NCBI GenBank assembly: GCA_035689165.1
Contig: DASSLZ010000010.1
Span: forward strand, 1 to 13,978
Reading direction: 5' to 3'
Source: DASQJL01 sp035689165
GTDB lineage: Bacteria > Eisenbacteria > RBG-16-71-46 > SZUA-252
Length of the DNA: 13,978 nt
Part shown: positions 6,558-13,474 of the stretch, piece after piece
How positions within the stretch are numbered: position 1 is the stretch's first letter
How the letters are laid out: each line of letters starts with the position of its first letter
Program-made: the position numbers and the translations under genes
The notes under the pieces: generated by a model
Told to the model about the DNA's origin: nothing
Databases searched by the model: none
The model's input: only the letters and a program-made list of their open reading frames with translations

Positions 6558-7747
6558 CCCAGCGAGCGGAGCGCTTCGCCCAGCCGCGTGATCTCCGCGC
6601 GCGTGTTGTAGTGGCAGAGGCTCACGCGGGCGACCGCGTCGCGGCCCACCGCCTCCAGCAGGCGCGGCGCGTACATGTGCCCCTCGCGCGCGTGGATGCC
6701 GCGCTCGGCCAGGCGCTCCACGATCGCGCGCGGCACGGACCGTTCGATCGTGAACGCCACGGTGGGAACGCGCGCCTCGACGCGCGCGGGGTCGGCATCG
6801 CCCAGGATCGAGAGCCCGGGGACCCGGCGCAGCTCCTCGAGGAGCGCCGACGCCAGCTCCGTCTCGTAGGCGCGGATCCGCTCGGCGCCGATCTCCATCA
6901 CGTAGCGGAGTGCCGCGGCCATGCCGGCCATCGCCTCGAAGTTCTGCGTGCCCCCTTCATATCCGTAGGGGGCTTCCGCGGGGATGAAGAAATCGTGCAC
7001 CGGGGTCAGGCGGCGGTACGAGTCGGCCCGTCCCCACACAAAGCCGATGTGGGGGCCGAAGATCTTGTAGCCCGAGAAGGCGAGGAAGTCGGCACCCAGC
7101 GCCTGGACGTCGATCGGTCCGTGCGGCGCGAAGTGGACGGCGTCCACGAACGCCAGCGCGCCCGCTTCGTGCGCGACCCGCGCGGCCGCCGCCACGTCGA
7201 CGATCCGGCCGATGGCGTTCGAGGCGAGCGGCATGGCGACGAGACGCGCGCGTCCGTCGGACTCGCGCAGGAGCTCCCGGAGATCGTCCAGGTCGAGCCG
7301 CGCCTCGGTGCCGCGCACCTTCCAGACGAGCGGGACCACGCCGTCGCGCTCCAGCCGAAGCCACGGGCCGACGTTCGCCTCGTGATCGAGCTGCGTGACG
7401 ATGACACGGTCCCCCGCGGAAAAGAGCGGGCGCACCGCTTCGGCTACCGTTCGAATGAGCGACGTGGAATTCAGCCCGAAGACGATCTCCTCGGGCGAGC
7501 GGGCGTTGAGGAAGGCGGCGACGGCCTCTCGCGCGGCGGCGATCTGCCGGTCCACCTCGATGGAGCGCGCGAAGAGCCCGCCGCGGTTGACGCCGCGACG
7601 GACGAGATGTTCGCGCATCGCCTCGATCACGTCATCGGGGACCTGGGCGCCCGCCGCGTTGTCGAAGAAGATCTCCCGGTCGCCGGCCTCGCGCAGGGCG
7701 GGAAAGCGAGCACGCAGCGCGTCCACCGGAAAATCAGATCGCGACAT
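6554..7747 (-). CDS. Class-V PLP-dependent enzyme, cysteine desulfurase-like (VC1184-type subfamily)
   Basis: 397 residues with fold-type I PLP enzyme features. These are FFDNAAGAQVP (27-37) at the N-terminus, LDHEAN (120-125), VDAVHFAPHG (201-210) with D202 expected to contact the PLP ring nitrogen, and FSGYKIFGPHIG (224-235) in which K228 should form the Schiff base. The family includes cysteine desulfurases, selenocysteine lyases and related enzymes. In SufS-type enzymes the catalytic cysteine sits in a loop of the form RxGxxC; here the corresponding stretch is REGHMYAPRL (354-363), with no cysteine. The only cysteine in the protein is C378. A classical persulfide mechanism is therefore unlikely and the substrate is unknown. 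The ATG lies inside the Rieske gene (14-bp overlap), so the two products are probably made together. The start gives a normal N-terminus for the family. Confidence 0.85.
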   Translation of the reverse strand: MSRSDFPVDALRARFPALREAGDREIFFDNAAGAQVPDDVIEAMREHLVRRGVNRGGLFARSIEVDRQIAAAREAVAAFLNARSPEEIVFGLNSTSLIRTVAEAVRPLFSAGDRVIVTQLDHEANVGPWLRLERDGVVPLVWKVRGTEARLDLDDLRELLRESDGRARLVAMPLASNAIGRIVDVAAAARVAHEAGALAFVDAVHFAPHGPIDVQALGADFLAFSGYKIFGPHIGFVWGRADSYRRLTPVHDFFIPAEAPYGYEGGTQNFEAMAGMAAALRYVMEIGAERIRAYETELASALLEELRRVPGLSILGDADPARVEARVPTVAFTIERSVPRAIVERLAERGIHAREGHMYAPRLLEAVGRDAVARVSLCHYNTRAEITRLGEALRSLG

Positions 7748-8039
7748 AGACGTCCTCCCCCTCGACCTTCACCTCGAACGACCGCACCGCGACCAGGTCC
7801 GCCTCGGGCGACTTCCCCGTCTTCACGCTGAACTTCCAGCCGTGCCACGGGCAGCGCACCACGTCGCCGGTCAGGAGCCCCTCGCCGAGGTCGCCCCCCA
7901 TGTGCGGGCATTGGTTTCGGATCGCGTAGACCGCGCCCTCGCAGCGGAAGAGCGCCACCTTGATCGGCCCCGCCCAGACGATCAGCCCCTTCCCCTCCTC
8001 CACGTCGGACGCGCGGGCCACCTTCACGAACTGGGTCAT
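7734..8039 (-). CDS. Rieske-type [2Fe-2S] ferredoxin
   Basis: 101 residues, the size of a single-domain Rieske ferredoxin such as the NirD-like or dioxygenase-ferredoxin type. The cluster ligands are clear: CPHMGG (C44, H46) and CPWHGW (C63, H66), spaced as in the family. The protein would be a cytoplasmic one-electron carrier. It follows the TonB-receptor stop by 15 bp and overlaps the PLP-enzyme start by 14 bp, suggesting a redox partnership or shared regulation. The start is ATG at 8039; no strong ribosome site precedes it, consistent with coupling to the upstream gene. No oxygenase alpha subunit or nitrite reductase large subunit is in the window, so the electron acceptor is unknown. Confidence 0.92.
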   Translation of the reverse strand: MTQFVKVARASDVEEGKGLIVWAGPIKVALFRCEGAVYAIRNQCPHMGGDLGEGLLTGDVVRCPWHGWKFSVKTGKSPEADLVAVRSFEVKVEGEDVYVAI

Positions 8040-8054
8040 GAAGCCCGCAGTCTA

Positions 8055-10157
8055 TCAGAAGGAGAACTCGAATCCGGCCGCCGGCATGCGGGGGAAGAGC
8101 TCGACCGCCTGAAGGCGCGGCGCCGCGTCAGCACCCGGGTCGAAGACGTACGTGTACTGGTGCACGTTCACGCGCCCGGTGGCGTTGATCAGCTCCACGT
8201 AGGCCTGCCCGCCCGTCGGGCCGAAGGAGAGCGGGTGCGAGAGGCGGAAGTCGAGGCGGAAGTAGGCGGGATAGCGCGCGCCCATGAACGTCCCGAAGCC
8301 GCGCGTCCACGTGCCCGTGGAATCGTCACGCGCCCACACCGACGCGGTGTAGGGCGAGCCGGTGTGATAGCGCGCGAGGACGTTCAGGTTCCACCCGGCG
8401 GCCGGCCTCACGTTGAGGGAGAGCGCCGCCGCGTGGCGCTGGTCGAAGGATCGGGGGACGATCCCCTCGGGCGCGGTCCAGAGGGCGCGGCTCAGCGTGT
8501 AGCCGAGCGACGCGTCGGCGCGCGCCCAGGAGGGCGTGCGCAGCGAGAGCTCCACGCCGCGCGCCGTACCGCGGTCGAGCGCGAAGGGAGGGGACGGCTG
8601 CGCGGTCACGTCCTGCGCCGGGAGCCCGGCGCCGCGCTCCTTGCGAAGGTATCCCTCGACGCGAAACCGCGCGCCCGCCGGCGCGACTTCGAACCCGGCC
8701 GCGGTCTCCGCGGCCTCGCGGTTTCGGCCGAGAGGCAGGCTCTCGCGTTCCAGGTTGTTCAACAGCGAAGGCTGGCGCATCAGGCCCATCGACGCCCACG
8801 CCGATCCCGCGCTCCCAAGCCGCGCGAGCACCCCAAGCCGCGGCGAGACGAACGCGAACCCCGGCGTGCCGGGAAGGGGCGCGCCGTCCTGGCGGAGTCC
8901 CCAGGCGTAGAGGTCCCGCGAGACGTTCACCCCCGCGGTCACCGTCGCGCGCGAGCCGGCCGACGCCCGCGCGGAAAGATACGCTTCCCCTCGGCGGCGG
9001 ATGGCGGTGCCCGCGATCACGTGCTCCACTTCCTCCTGGTAGCCCGACGTCCCGAGCGAGCCGCGGATGCCGTCCAGGGCCAGCCAGCCATCTTCGTACT
9101 CCGCCGCGGCACCCCACTCGAGCGCTTTGCCGCGGCCGAGGGAGAGCTCCCCTTCGAGCCGCGCGCGCAACGCGCGCGTGACGCTGTCGTCGCGCCCGCT
9201 CCGCCCCACCAGGGTCGCGCGGTGGAACCGGTCGGCGGAGAACACCAGCCGGTGCTGCACGCGCTCCGACGGCCGGTAGGACCAGGACGCCCCCAGCGTG
9301 AGGTTCCGCACGGAGCCGTTCAGGTCGTTTTCGTCGTAGGGCATGTCGTAGCGGAGCCGCTCGCGCGCGCCCAGGGCGAGGAACGTCACCTCGTGGCCCT
9401 CGGCCGGGCGGAGCCGCGCCTCGCCGATCAGGTCCTGGAAGTCGGGGACGATCGAGGCGTCGCGATCCAGGCGATGCAGGCGCCCGATCGCGGCGAGGAG
9501 CCCGTGGCGAATGCCGAGAAGGTAGGAGCCGCCGCCCTTCGTGGGGCCCGCGACGAGGGCGCGAAGCTGCGTGGGACCGGCACCCACCTGGTAGCGCGGC
9601 CCCTCGGGGCGGTCGCTCGGCGATTGGATCTCAAGCGCCCCCGAGAGCTCGCGGCCGTAGCGCGCGGGGAGCCCGCCGCGCGAGAGCTGCATCGTCTGCA
9701 CCACGTCGGGACTCACCACCGAGATGGCTCCGCCCCAATAGGGGATGTGGTAGGGCTCGAGCAGGTCGAATCCGTCGAAGCGCACGAGCGTCTCGTCGCT
9801 TTCCCCACCGCGTACCAGGAAGGAGGCGGCGTAGTCGGAGCTGGCGACGCCCGGCAGCGTCTGGACGACGCGGAAGGCGTCGTCGGCGGTGGCCGCGGTG
9901 CGCCCAATCTGCTCGCGCGTGATGAAGTCGGCGCGGGGGTCGATCCCCTGGAAGCGCGGCGCGCGCACGTCGACGCCGGGGAGTGAGTAACGGATGGAGT
10001 CGGGCGCGGGCGGGATGTCCGAGGAATCGGGAGCGGGACCGGAGGAGTCGGGAGCGGGACCGGAGGAGTCGGCGACGGCCGGCATGGTGGAGGCGCGAGC
10101 GGTCGCGACCACTCCCAGGAAGACCGCGGCGAGAAGGGCGGCACGGATGAGCGGCAT
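8055..10157 (-). CDS. TonB-dependent outer-membrane receptor
   Basis: 700 residues from the ATG at 10157. That start is preferred over a GTG at 10175 because GGAAGGGG (10166-10173) lies 8 nt upstream and the protein then opens directly with a signal peptide (MPLIRAALLAAVFLGVVATARA, about 22 residues, described as basic N-end plus hydrophobic core plus small-residue cleavage site). A DSSGPAP repeat linker occupies 30-46. The plug domain (about 58-175) contains TLPGVASSDYAASFLVRGG and FDGFDLLEPYH; the rest is beta-barrel with many alternating aromatic strands, ending in FEFSF with the terminal Phe expected of barrel proteins. No carboxypeptidase-regulatory domain and no clear TonB box were seen. 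Substrate is unknown. The gene ends in a double stop (TGA TAG) and heads the Rieske/PLP/antiporter unit. Confidence 0.9.
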   Translation of the reverse strand: MPLIRAALLAAVFLGVVATARASTMPAVADSSGPAPDSSGPAPDSSDIPPAPDSIRYSLPGVDVRAPRFQGIDPRADFITREQIGRTAATADDAFRVVQTLPGVASSDYAASFLVRGGESDETLVRFDGFDLLEPYHIPYWGGAISVVSPDVVQTMQLSRGGLPARYGRELSGALEIQSPSDRPEGPRYQVGAGPTQLRALVAGPTKGGGSYLLGIRHGLLAAIGRLHRLDRDASIVPDFQDLIGEARLRPAEGHEVTFLALGARERLRYDMPYDENDLNGSVRNLTLGASWSYRPSERVQHRLVFSADRFHRATLVGRSGRDDSVTRALRARLEGELSLGRGKALEWGAAAEYEDGWLALDGIRGSLGTSGYQEEVEHVIAGTAIRRRGEAYLSARASAGSRATVTAGVNVSRDLYAWGLRQDGAPLPGTPGFAFVSPRLGVLARLGSAGSAWASMGLMRQPSLLNNLERESLPLGRNREAAETAAGFEVAPAGARFRVEGYLRKERGAGLPAQDVTAQPSPPFALDRGTARGVELSLRTPSWARADASLGYTLSRALWTAPEGIVPRSFDQRHAAALSLNVRPAAGWNLNVLARYHTGSPYTASVWARDDSTGTWTRGFGTFMGARYPAYFRLDFRLSHPLSFGPTGGQAYVELINATGRVNVHQYTYVFDPGADAAPRLQAVELFPRMPAAGFEFSF
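10020..10072 (-). repeat. 21-bp tandem repeat in the receptor's N-terminal linker
   Basis: Units at 10020-10040 (two changes) and 10041-10061, then a partial unit to 10072, encode DSSGPAP repeats just after the signal peptide. The in-frame unit allows length variation of the periplasmic linker before the plug. Confidence 0.8.
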
Positions 10158-10292
10158 GGGATGAGCCCCTTCCACGGCACGACGGAAGGCCTCATCGCCC
10201 GGGCGAAGCCGCTATGCCGGCGCCGCCCCCCAGGAGCAGGTGCCGCGCGGGACGCGGCGCTCGCTCCCCGGTCTCACCCCAAAACGAAGACC
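10158..10292 (-). promoter_or_regulatory. Leader of the TonB-receptor gene with inverted repeats
   Basis: This non-coding stretch contains a 12-bp perfect palindrome, TCGCCCGGGCGA (10195-10206), and a 6-bp stem GCCGCG (10242-10247) / CGCGGC (10253-10258) with a 5-nt loop. The Shine-Dalgarno GGAAGGGG is at 10166-10173. No convincing sigma70 hexamer pair was found. The dyads could be an operator or mRNA structure. Neither a complete TPP nor a complete cobalamin riboswitch core could be recognised. Confidence 0.3.
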
Positions 10293-10314
10293 GGCGCCCC
10301 GTTTCCGGAGCGCC
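10281..10314 (-). terminator. Probable intrinsic terminator of the Fe-S carrier gene
   Basis: Bases 10293-10314 form an 8-bp hairpin (GGCGC..GCGCC, 6-nt loop). One pair is a G-U wobble on the minus strand but a C-A mismatch on the plus strand, so it works best for minus transcripts. It is followed on the minus strand by a short T-rich run (TTCGTTTT). It lies about 48 bp past the stop of the gene ending at 10362. Confidence 0.5.
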
Positions 10315-10361
10315 GATCGATTGTACCAGACTTTTCGCGGCCGTCGTGGCGGCCGTGCGCC

Positions 10362-10760
10362 TTAGTGGCTTCCGCAGCCTCCACCGCTTCCGCCGCAGCC
10401 GCATCCCCCGCCGGGCGCGGCCCCTTCGCTCTCTTCGGTCGCGAAGGAAGATCCGCAGCCGCAGCTCTTCACCGCGTTCGGATTGTTGATCTTGAAGCCG
10501 CCGCCCTGCAGCGAGTCGTCGAAATCGATCGACGCGCCCTCGAGGAACTGGTGGCTCTGGACATCGACGATCACCTTGACGCCTCCGGCCTCGAAGACGA
10601 GGTCGTCGGCCGTGGCGGGCTCGTCGGCGATCTGCATGCCATAGGAGAGGCCCGAGCACCCACCGCCCGCGACGAAGACGCGCACGCCTTCGAACGTGCC
10701 TCCCTCGCGCTCCATGATGGTCCTGATCTCGGACGCGGCCTTTTCGCTCAACGTGATCAT
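10362..10760 (-). CDS. erpA: A-type iron-sulfur cluster carrier (ErpA/IscA/HesB family)
   Basis: 132 residues. The HesB-like core spans about 1-105, with the three conserved cysteines C35 (in AGGGCSGLSYG), C100 and C102 (in SCGCGSSF) that bind Fe or a [2Fe-2S]/[4Fe-4S] cluster for delivery to apo-proteins. After the normal family end comes a tail of about 27 residues, rich in Gly and Cys, with three more cysteines (C120, C122, C129) and a C-terminal His. The start is firm: AAGGAG (10767-10772) lies 6 nt upstream of the ATG, and a strong promoter lies further up. The gene is monocistronic, between that promoter and the terminator at 10281-10314. The exact subtype (ErpA, IscA, SufA) is not resolved, so the symbol is tentative. 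Confidence 0.85.
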   Translation of the reverse strand: MITLSEKAASEIRTIMEREGGTFEGVRVFVAGGGCSGLSYGMQIADEPATADDLVFEAGGVKVIVDVQSHQFLEGASIDFDDSLQGGGFKINNPNAVKSCGCGSSFATEESEGAAPGGGCGCGGSGGGCGSH

Positions 10761-10790
10761 GCGGAACTCCTTAGGTCGTAACGACGAGTT

Positions 10791-10806
10791 TCGGCCGGAC
10801 GGCCGA
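10791..10806 (-). promoter_or_regulatory. Hairpin in the Fe-S carrier 5' leader
   Basis: TCGGCC (10791-10796) and GGCCGA (10801-10806) form a 6-bp stem with a 4-nt loop in the roughly 90-nt leader between the predicted transcription start and the Shine-Dalgarno. It may be an mRNA stem or a regulator dyad. No IscR-like box was recognised. Confidence 0.35.
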
Positions 10807-10860
10807 CCATACGCTTGGACGCCGCCCTCCGCGAAACGATGCTATCTCTTGTATCGGTAA

Positions 10861-10889
10861 ATGATAGGCCTGCCTTGAGGGGCTGTCAA
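10861..10889 (-). promoter_or_regulatory. Sigma70-type promoter for the Fe-S carrier gene
   Basis: On the minus strand the -35 is TTGACA (10889-10884, perfect consensus) and the -10 is TATCAT (10866-10861), with an optimal 17-bp spacer. Transcription would begin near 10854, giving a leader of about 94 nt. The -35 begins only 8 bp beyond the pyruvate kinase stop, so the Fe-S gene is expressed independently of the upstream pair. The local sequence is AT-richer than its surroundings. Confidence 0.8.
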
Positions 10890-10896
10890 TGTGACC

Positions 10897-12333
10897 TCAC
10901 CGCCGCGGCTTGTCCGGGGGCCGCCCCTGCTGAAGGATCCGCAGCATGTTCGTCCCCCCCGAGCGCGTCGTCGTCCCCGCCATCGCCACCACCCAGTCCC
11001 CCCGGCGGATCATCTTCCGCGTGATGAGGATGCGGAGGCCCGCCTCGACCATCCTCTCGGCGGTGCGCCAGCGGGGTACCTGGACCGCACTCACCCCCCA
11101 GGCGAGCGACAGGCGCCGGCAGGTCGACTCGAGCGGGGTCAGCGCGAAGATCGGCGCCTGCGGCCGCGACTTGGAGACGAGCCGCGCGGAATAACCGGTG
11201 TGCGTGAAGATGGCGAGGGCCTTGGCGCGGATCTCGCGCGAGGCCTGGTAGGCCGTGTGCGCCAGAGCGTGGGTCGGTGAGGGGAGCGCGCCGCCGTCGG
11301 AGCGGCGCGGCGTGCGCTTGGTGGCCGCGAACTCGTCGGCCTCCCCCGCGATCCGCGCCATGGTGCGCACCGCGCGCTCGGGATAGCGCCCCACCGCCGT
11401 CTCCGCGCTCAGCATCACGGCGTCGGTCCCGTCGAAGATGGCGTTCGCGACGTCGGAGGCTTCAGCGCGCGTCGGGCTGGAGGAGGTCACCATCGACTCC
11501 AGCATCTGGGTCGCCGTGATCACGATGACCTCGAGCGCGTTCGCGCGCTCGATGATCCGCTTCTGCAAGATCGGCACGCGCTCGGGGGGATACTCGACGC
11601 CCAGGTCGCCGCGGGCCACCATCACGCCGTCCGCCGCTTCCAGGATCGACTCGAGATTCTCGATCGCCTCCCGGCGCTCGATCTTGGCGATGACCATCGG
11701 CGGGCGCTGGGCGCGCCGCAGCAGGCGGCGCAGGCCGATCAGGTCCTCGGCGCTCCGCACGAAGGAGAGCGCGACGAAGTCGATCCCCTCCTCGATGCCG
11801 AACGCGAGATCGCGGCGGTCCTTCGCCGTGAGCGCCGGCGCGGAGAGCCGCACGCCGGGAAAGTTCACGCCCTTGTGGTCGGAGATCGCGCCCCCGGTAA
11901 CCACGCGGCAGCGCAGGCCGCCCGCGGCCTTCCGGACCGCCTTGAGCTCGACCTTGCCGTCGTCGATCAGGACGCGGTCCCCGACGGAGACGTCCTGCAT
12001 CAGGCCCGAATAGTCGATCGGGATCCGCTCGGCGGTCCCGATCCCGCCCTCGCTGGTCAGGAGCACCTCGGCGCCGGCGGCGATCCGGATCGAGCCGTCC
12101 CGGAACGATCCCACGCGCAGGCGCGGGCCCTGGAGGTCGAGGAGGATCCCGACGGTGCGCCGCGCGCGGTGGGCGGCGAGCCGCACGGCCCGCATGGCGC
12201 GGCGGTGGTCGGTGTAGGTGCCGTGGGAGAAGTTGATGCGGGCGACGTCCATGCCGGCGCGAGCCATGCGCGCGAGCACGGCGGGATCGGCGCTGGCCGG
12301 CCCTACCGTCGCGATGATCTTGGTGCGGCGCAC
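10897..12333 (-). CDS. pyk: Pyruvate kinase
   Basis: 478 residues, the usual bacterial length, with no extra C-terminal PEP-utiliser domain. It converts phosphoenolpyruvate and ADP to pyruvate and ATP. Visible active-site elements are ARINFSHG (31-38), VIAKIERREAIEN (214-226) with catalytic K217 and metal ligand E219, ARGDLGVE (240-247) with D243, and ITATQMLESM (272-281) with T274. The C-terminal domain ends with the usual GGTNMLRI (459-466). At the position that separates K+-dependent from K+-independent enzymes the sequence is LDLQGPRLRVG (65-75): Leu67, Gln68, Arg71, Val74, unlike the T/K/E/T of K+-dependent forms. The start is GTG, 13 bp after the peroxiredoxin stop, and the N-terminus matches the family. 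Likely co-transcribed with peroxiredoxin. Confidence 0.95.
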   Translation of the reverse strand: MRRTKIIATVGPASADPAVLARMARAGMDVARINFSHGTYTDHRRAMRAVRLAAHRARRTVGILLDLQGPRLRVGSFRDGSIRIAAGAEVLLTSEGGIGTAERIPIDYSGLMQDVSVGDRVLIDDGKVELKAVRKAAGGLRCRVVTGGAISDHKGVNFPGVRLSAPALTAKDRRDLAFGIEEGIDFVALSFVRSAEDLIGLRRLLRRAQRPPMVIAKIERREAIENLESILEAADGVMVARGDLGVEYPPERVPILQKRIIERANALEVIVITATQMLESMVTSSSPTRAEASDVANAIFDGTDAVMLSAETAVGRYPERAVRTMARIAGEADEFAATKRTPRRSDGGALPSPTHALAHTAYQASREIRAKALAIFTHTGYSARLVSKSRPQAPIFALTPLESTCRRLSLAWGVSAVQVPRWRTAERMVEAGLRILITRKMIRRGDWVVAMAGTTTRSGGTNMLRILQQGRPPDKPRR

Positions 12334-12346
12334 CGCTTACGGGGCG

Positions 12347-13237
12347 CTAGACGGCGAGGGTCGCGAGCACTTCGTCGGCGTGCCCCTCGACCTTGACCCG
12401 GCGGAATACGTTCTCGACCTTCCCCTCGCGATCGACCACGAACGTCGTGCGCTCGATGCCCCAGAACGAACGGCCGTACATGTTCTTCTCCTTGTAGACG
12501 CCGTACTGGCGGCAGACCGCCGCGTCGACGTCGGACAGGAGCGGGAAGGGCAGGTTGTACTTCTGCGCGAAGCGCTGGTGGCTGAGCTCGTCGTCCAGGC
12601 TGATCCCCAGCACGATGCCGTCCTTGGCCTGGAAGCGGGGCAGGTTGTCGCGGAAGGCGCAGGCCTCCATGGTGCAGCCCGGCGTGTCGTCCTTGGGATA
12701 GAAGTAGAGGATGACGCGCTTGCCGCGGAATTCGTGCAGGGTCACCTTGCGGCCCAGCGTGCTCGGCAGCTCGAAGTCGGGTGCGGGCATTCCGACCGTC
12801 AGGTTCTCGCCGGGCCAGTCGGGTCCACCCGGCTTGGCGCCGCGCCGCTTCGGAATGGGAAGCTCGACCGGCGGTTGCGGCGGACCGACTTCGAATTCCA
12901 GCGCGCCCTGCTGACCGGGCACTTTCCCGGCGGTCTTGCCCTTGGCGGCCGCCTGGCCCGGAGCGGCCTTGGCTGCCGCGGCCGGCCGTGCCGTTCTCGA
13001 GCTGGAGGAGGCGGGCGATTTCGTGCCGGAAGCCGCCCGGGCGGGAGCTGCGGCCCGGGCCGGGGCCTTCTTGGTCGCGCGCTTAGGAGCGACCCGACCC
13101 TTGGCCGGGGCCTTCTTGGCGGGCTGGCGCTTGACCTGCTTCTTCCGGAACGTGGCGGCTGGACGTTTCGGCATCTTCTTCGCTGGTTTCCTCTTACTGG
13201 ATTTTGCGCTCTTGCGAGCGGACCCTTTCCCCGCCAT
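12347..13237 (-). CDS. BCP/PrxQ-type peroxiredoxin with long basic N-terminal tail
   Basis: 296 residues. The peroxiredoxin domain (about 146-296) is complete: GMPAPDFELPSTLG (149-162), PKDDTPGCTMEACAFRD (181-197) with peroxidatic C188 and resolving C193 five residues later as in BCP/PrxQ enzymes, and ERTTFVVDREG (262-272) with R263 near the active site. It reduces peroxides using thiol donors. Ahead of it are about 145 extra residues. The first 105 or so are Lys/Ala/Pro-rich with PAKK, KKAP and APAR repeats, like the tails of histone H1 and bacterial H1-like proteins; the next 40 are Pro-rich. The extension is probably genuine: an AAGGGGG site (13245-13251) lies 7 nt before the ATG, with no equally good start near the domain. 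Internal Met150 could give a tail-less form. Precedes pyruvate kinase by 13 bp. Confidence 0.88.
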   Translation of the reverse strand: MAGKGSARKSAKSSKRKPAKKMPKRPAATFRKKQVKRQPAKKAPAKGRVAPKRATKKAPARAAAPARAASGTKSPASSSSRTARPAAAAKAAPGQAAAKGKTAGKVPGQQGALEFEVGPPQPPVELPIPKRRGAKPGGPDWPGENLTVGMPAPDFELPSTLGRKVTLHEFRGKRVILYFYPKDDTPGCTMEACAFRDNLPRFQAKDGIVLGISLDDELSHQRFAQKYNLPFPLLSDVDAAVCRQYGVYKEKNMYGRSFWGIERTTFVVDREGKVENVFRRVKVEGHADEVLATLAV

Positions 13238-13474
13238 TCAGGAACCCCCTTGGCACAGGGATACGGATTGCGGCACCGGTCATCGGGCATCCTAACCGCT
13301 GTGACGGCACCGCGCAAGAGCGGTCGAGACGATTCCGTGCCAAGAAGCGCGATTTCACGCGGGGGGATCGGAGGGGGCGGGAGAGAAGGACGAGCGGTTA
13401 CGAGTCAGGCGGGGGCGTCCGCGAGGACGGCATCGGGCGCGCGCAGAAGCTACGCGAAGTCAGCCCGACCCGGG
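13238..13474. other. Intergenic region between envelope-type gene and peroxiredoxin gene
   Basis: 237 bp without a supported gene. It carries the probable peroxiredoxin promoter (13289-13317) and the Shine-Dalgarno AAGGGGG at 13245-13251. At its far end, AGCCCG (13462-13467) and CGGGCT (13471-13476) form a 6-bp stem with a 3-nt loop overlapping the stop of the gene ending at 13475. No T-run follows, so this is at best a weak terminator. Nothing else was seen. Confidence 0.4.
13289..13317 (-). promoter_or_regulatory. Possible sigma70-type promoter for peroxiredoxin-pyruvate kinase
   Basis: On the minus strand TTGCGC (13317-13312) is followed after exactly 17 bp by TAGGAT (13294-13289). Both hexamers are partial matches to consensus. 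The position, about 50 bp upstream of the peroxiredoxin start, is sensible. Confidence 0.4.

Noticed and set aside
6554..7747. Assignment as cysteine desulfurase SufS/IscS
   Set aside because: The catalytic-loop cysteine is missing; the corresponding loop reads REGHMYAPRL.
7734..8039. Assignment as nitrite reductase small subunit
   Set aside because: Size and cluster motif fit, but no large subunit or nitrogen gene is nearby; a general Rieske ferredoxin is the safer call.
7395..9986. Very long plus-strand open frame (863 codons) opposite the PLP, Rieske and receptor genes
   Set aside because: It is low-complexity Arg/Ala/Gly-rich, spans three well-supported minus-strand genes, and is explained by GC-rich codon bias on the opposite strand.
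10158..10175. GTG at 10175 as receptor start
   Set aside because: It would add six residues before the signal peptide and sits within the Shine-Dalgarno region that serves the ATG at 10157.
10158..10292. TPP- or cobalamin-riboswitch-like fragments (GGGGTGAGA, ACCTG, GCCGGCAT) upstream of the TonB receptor
   Set aside because: The fragments do not occur in the order and spacing of either conserved core, so they are probably chance matches.
10891..10900. GTGA-N2-TCAC dyad next to the Fe-S carrier promoter
   Set aside because: Too short to call an operator and overlaps the pyruvate kinase stop codon.
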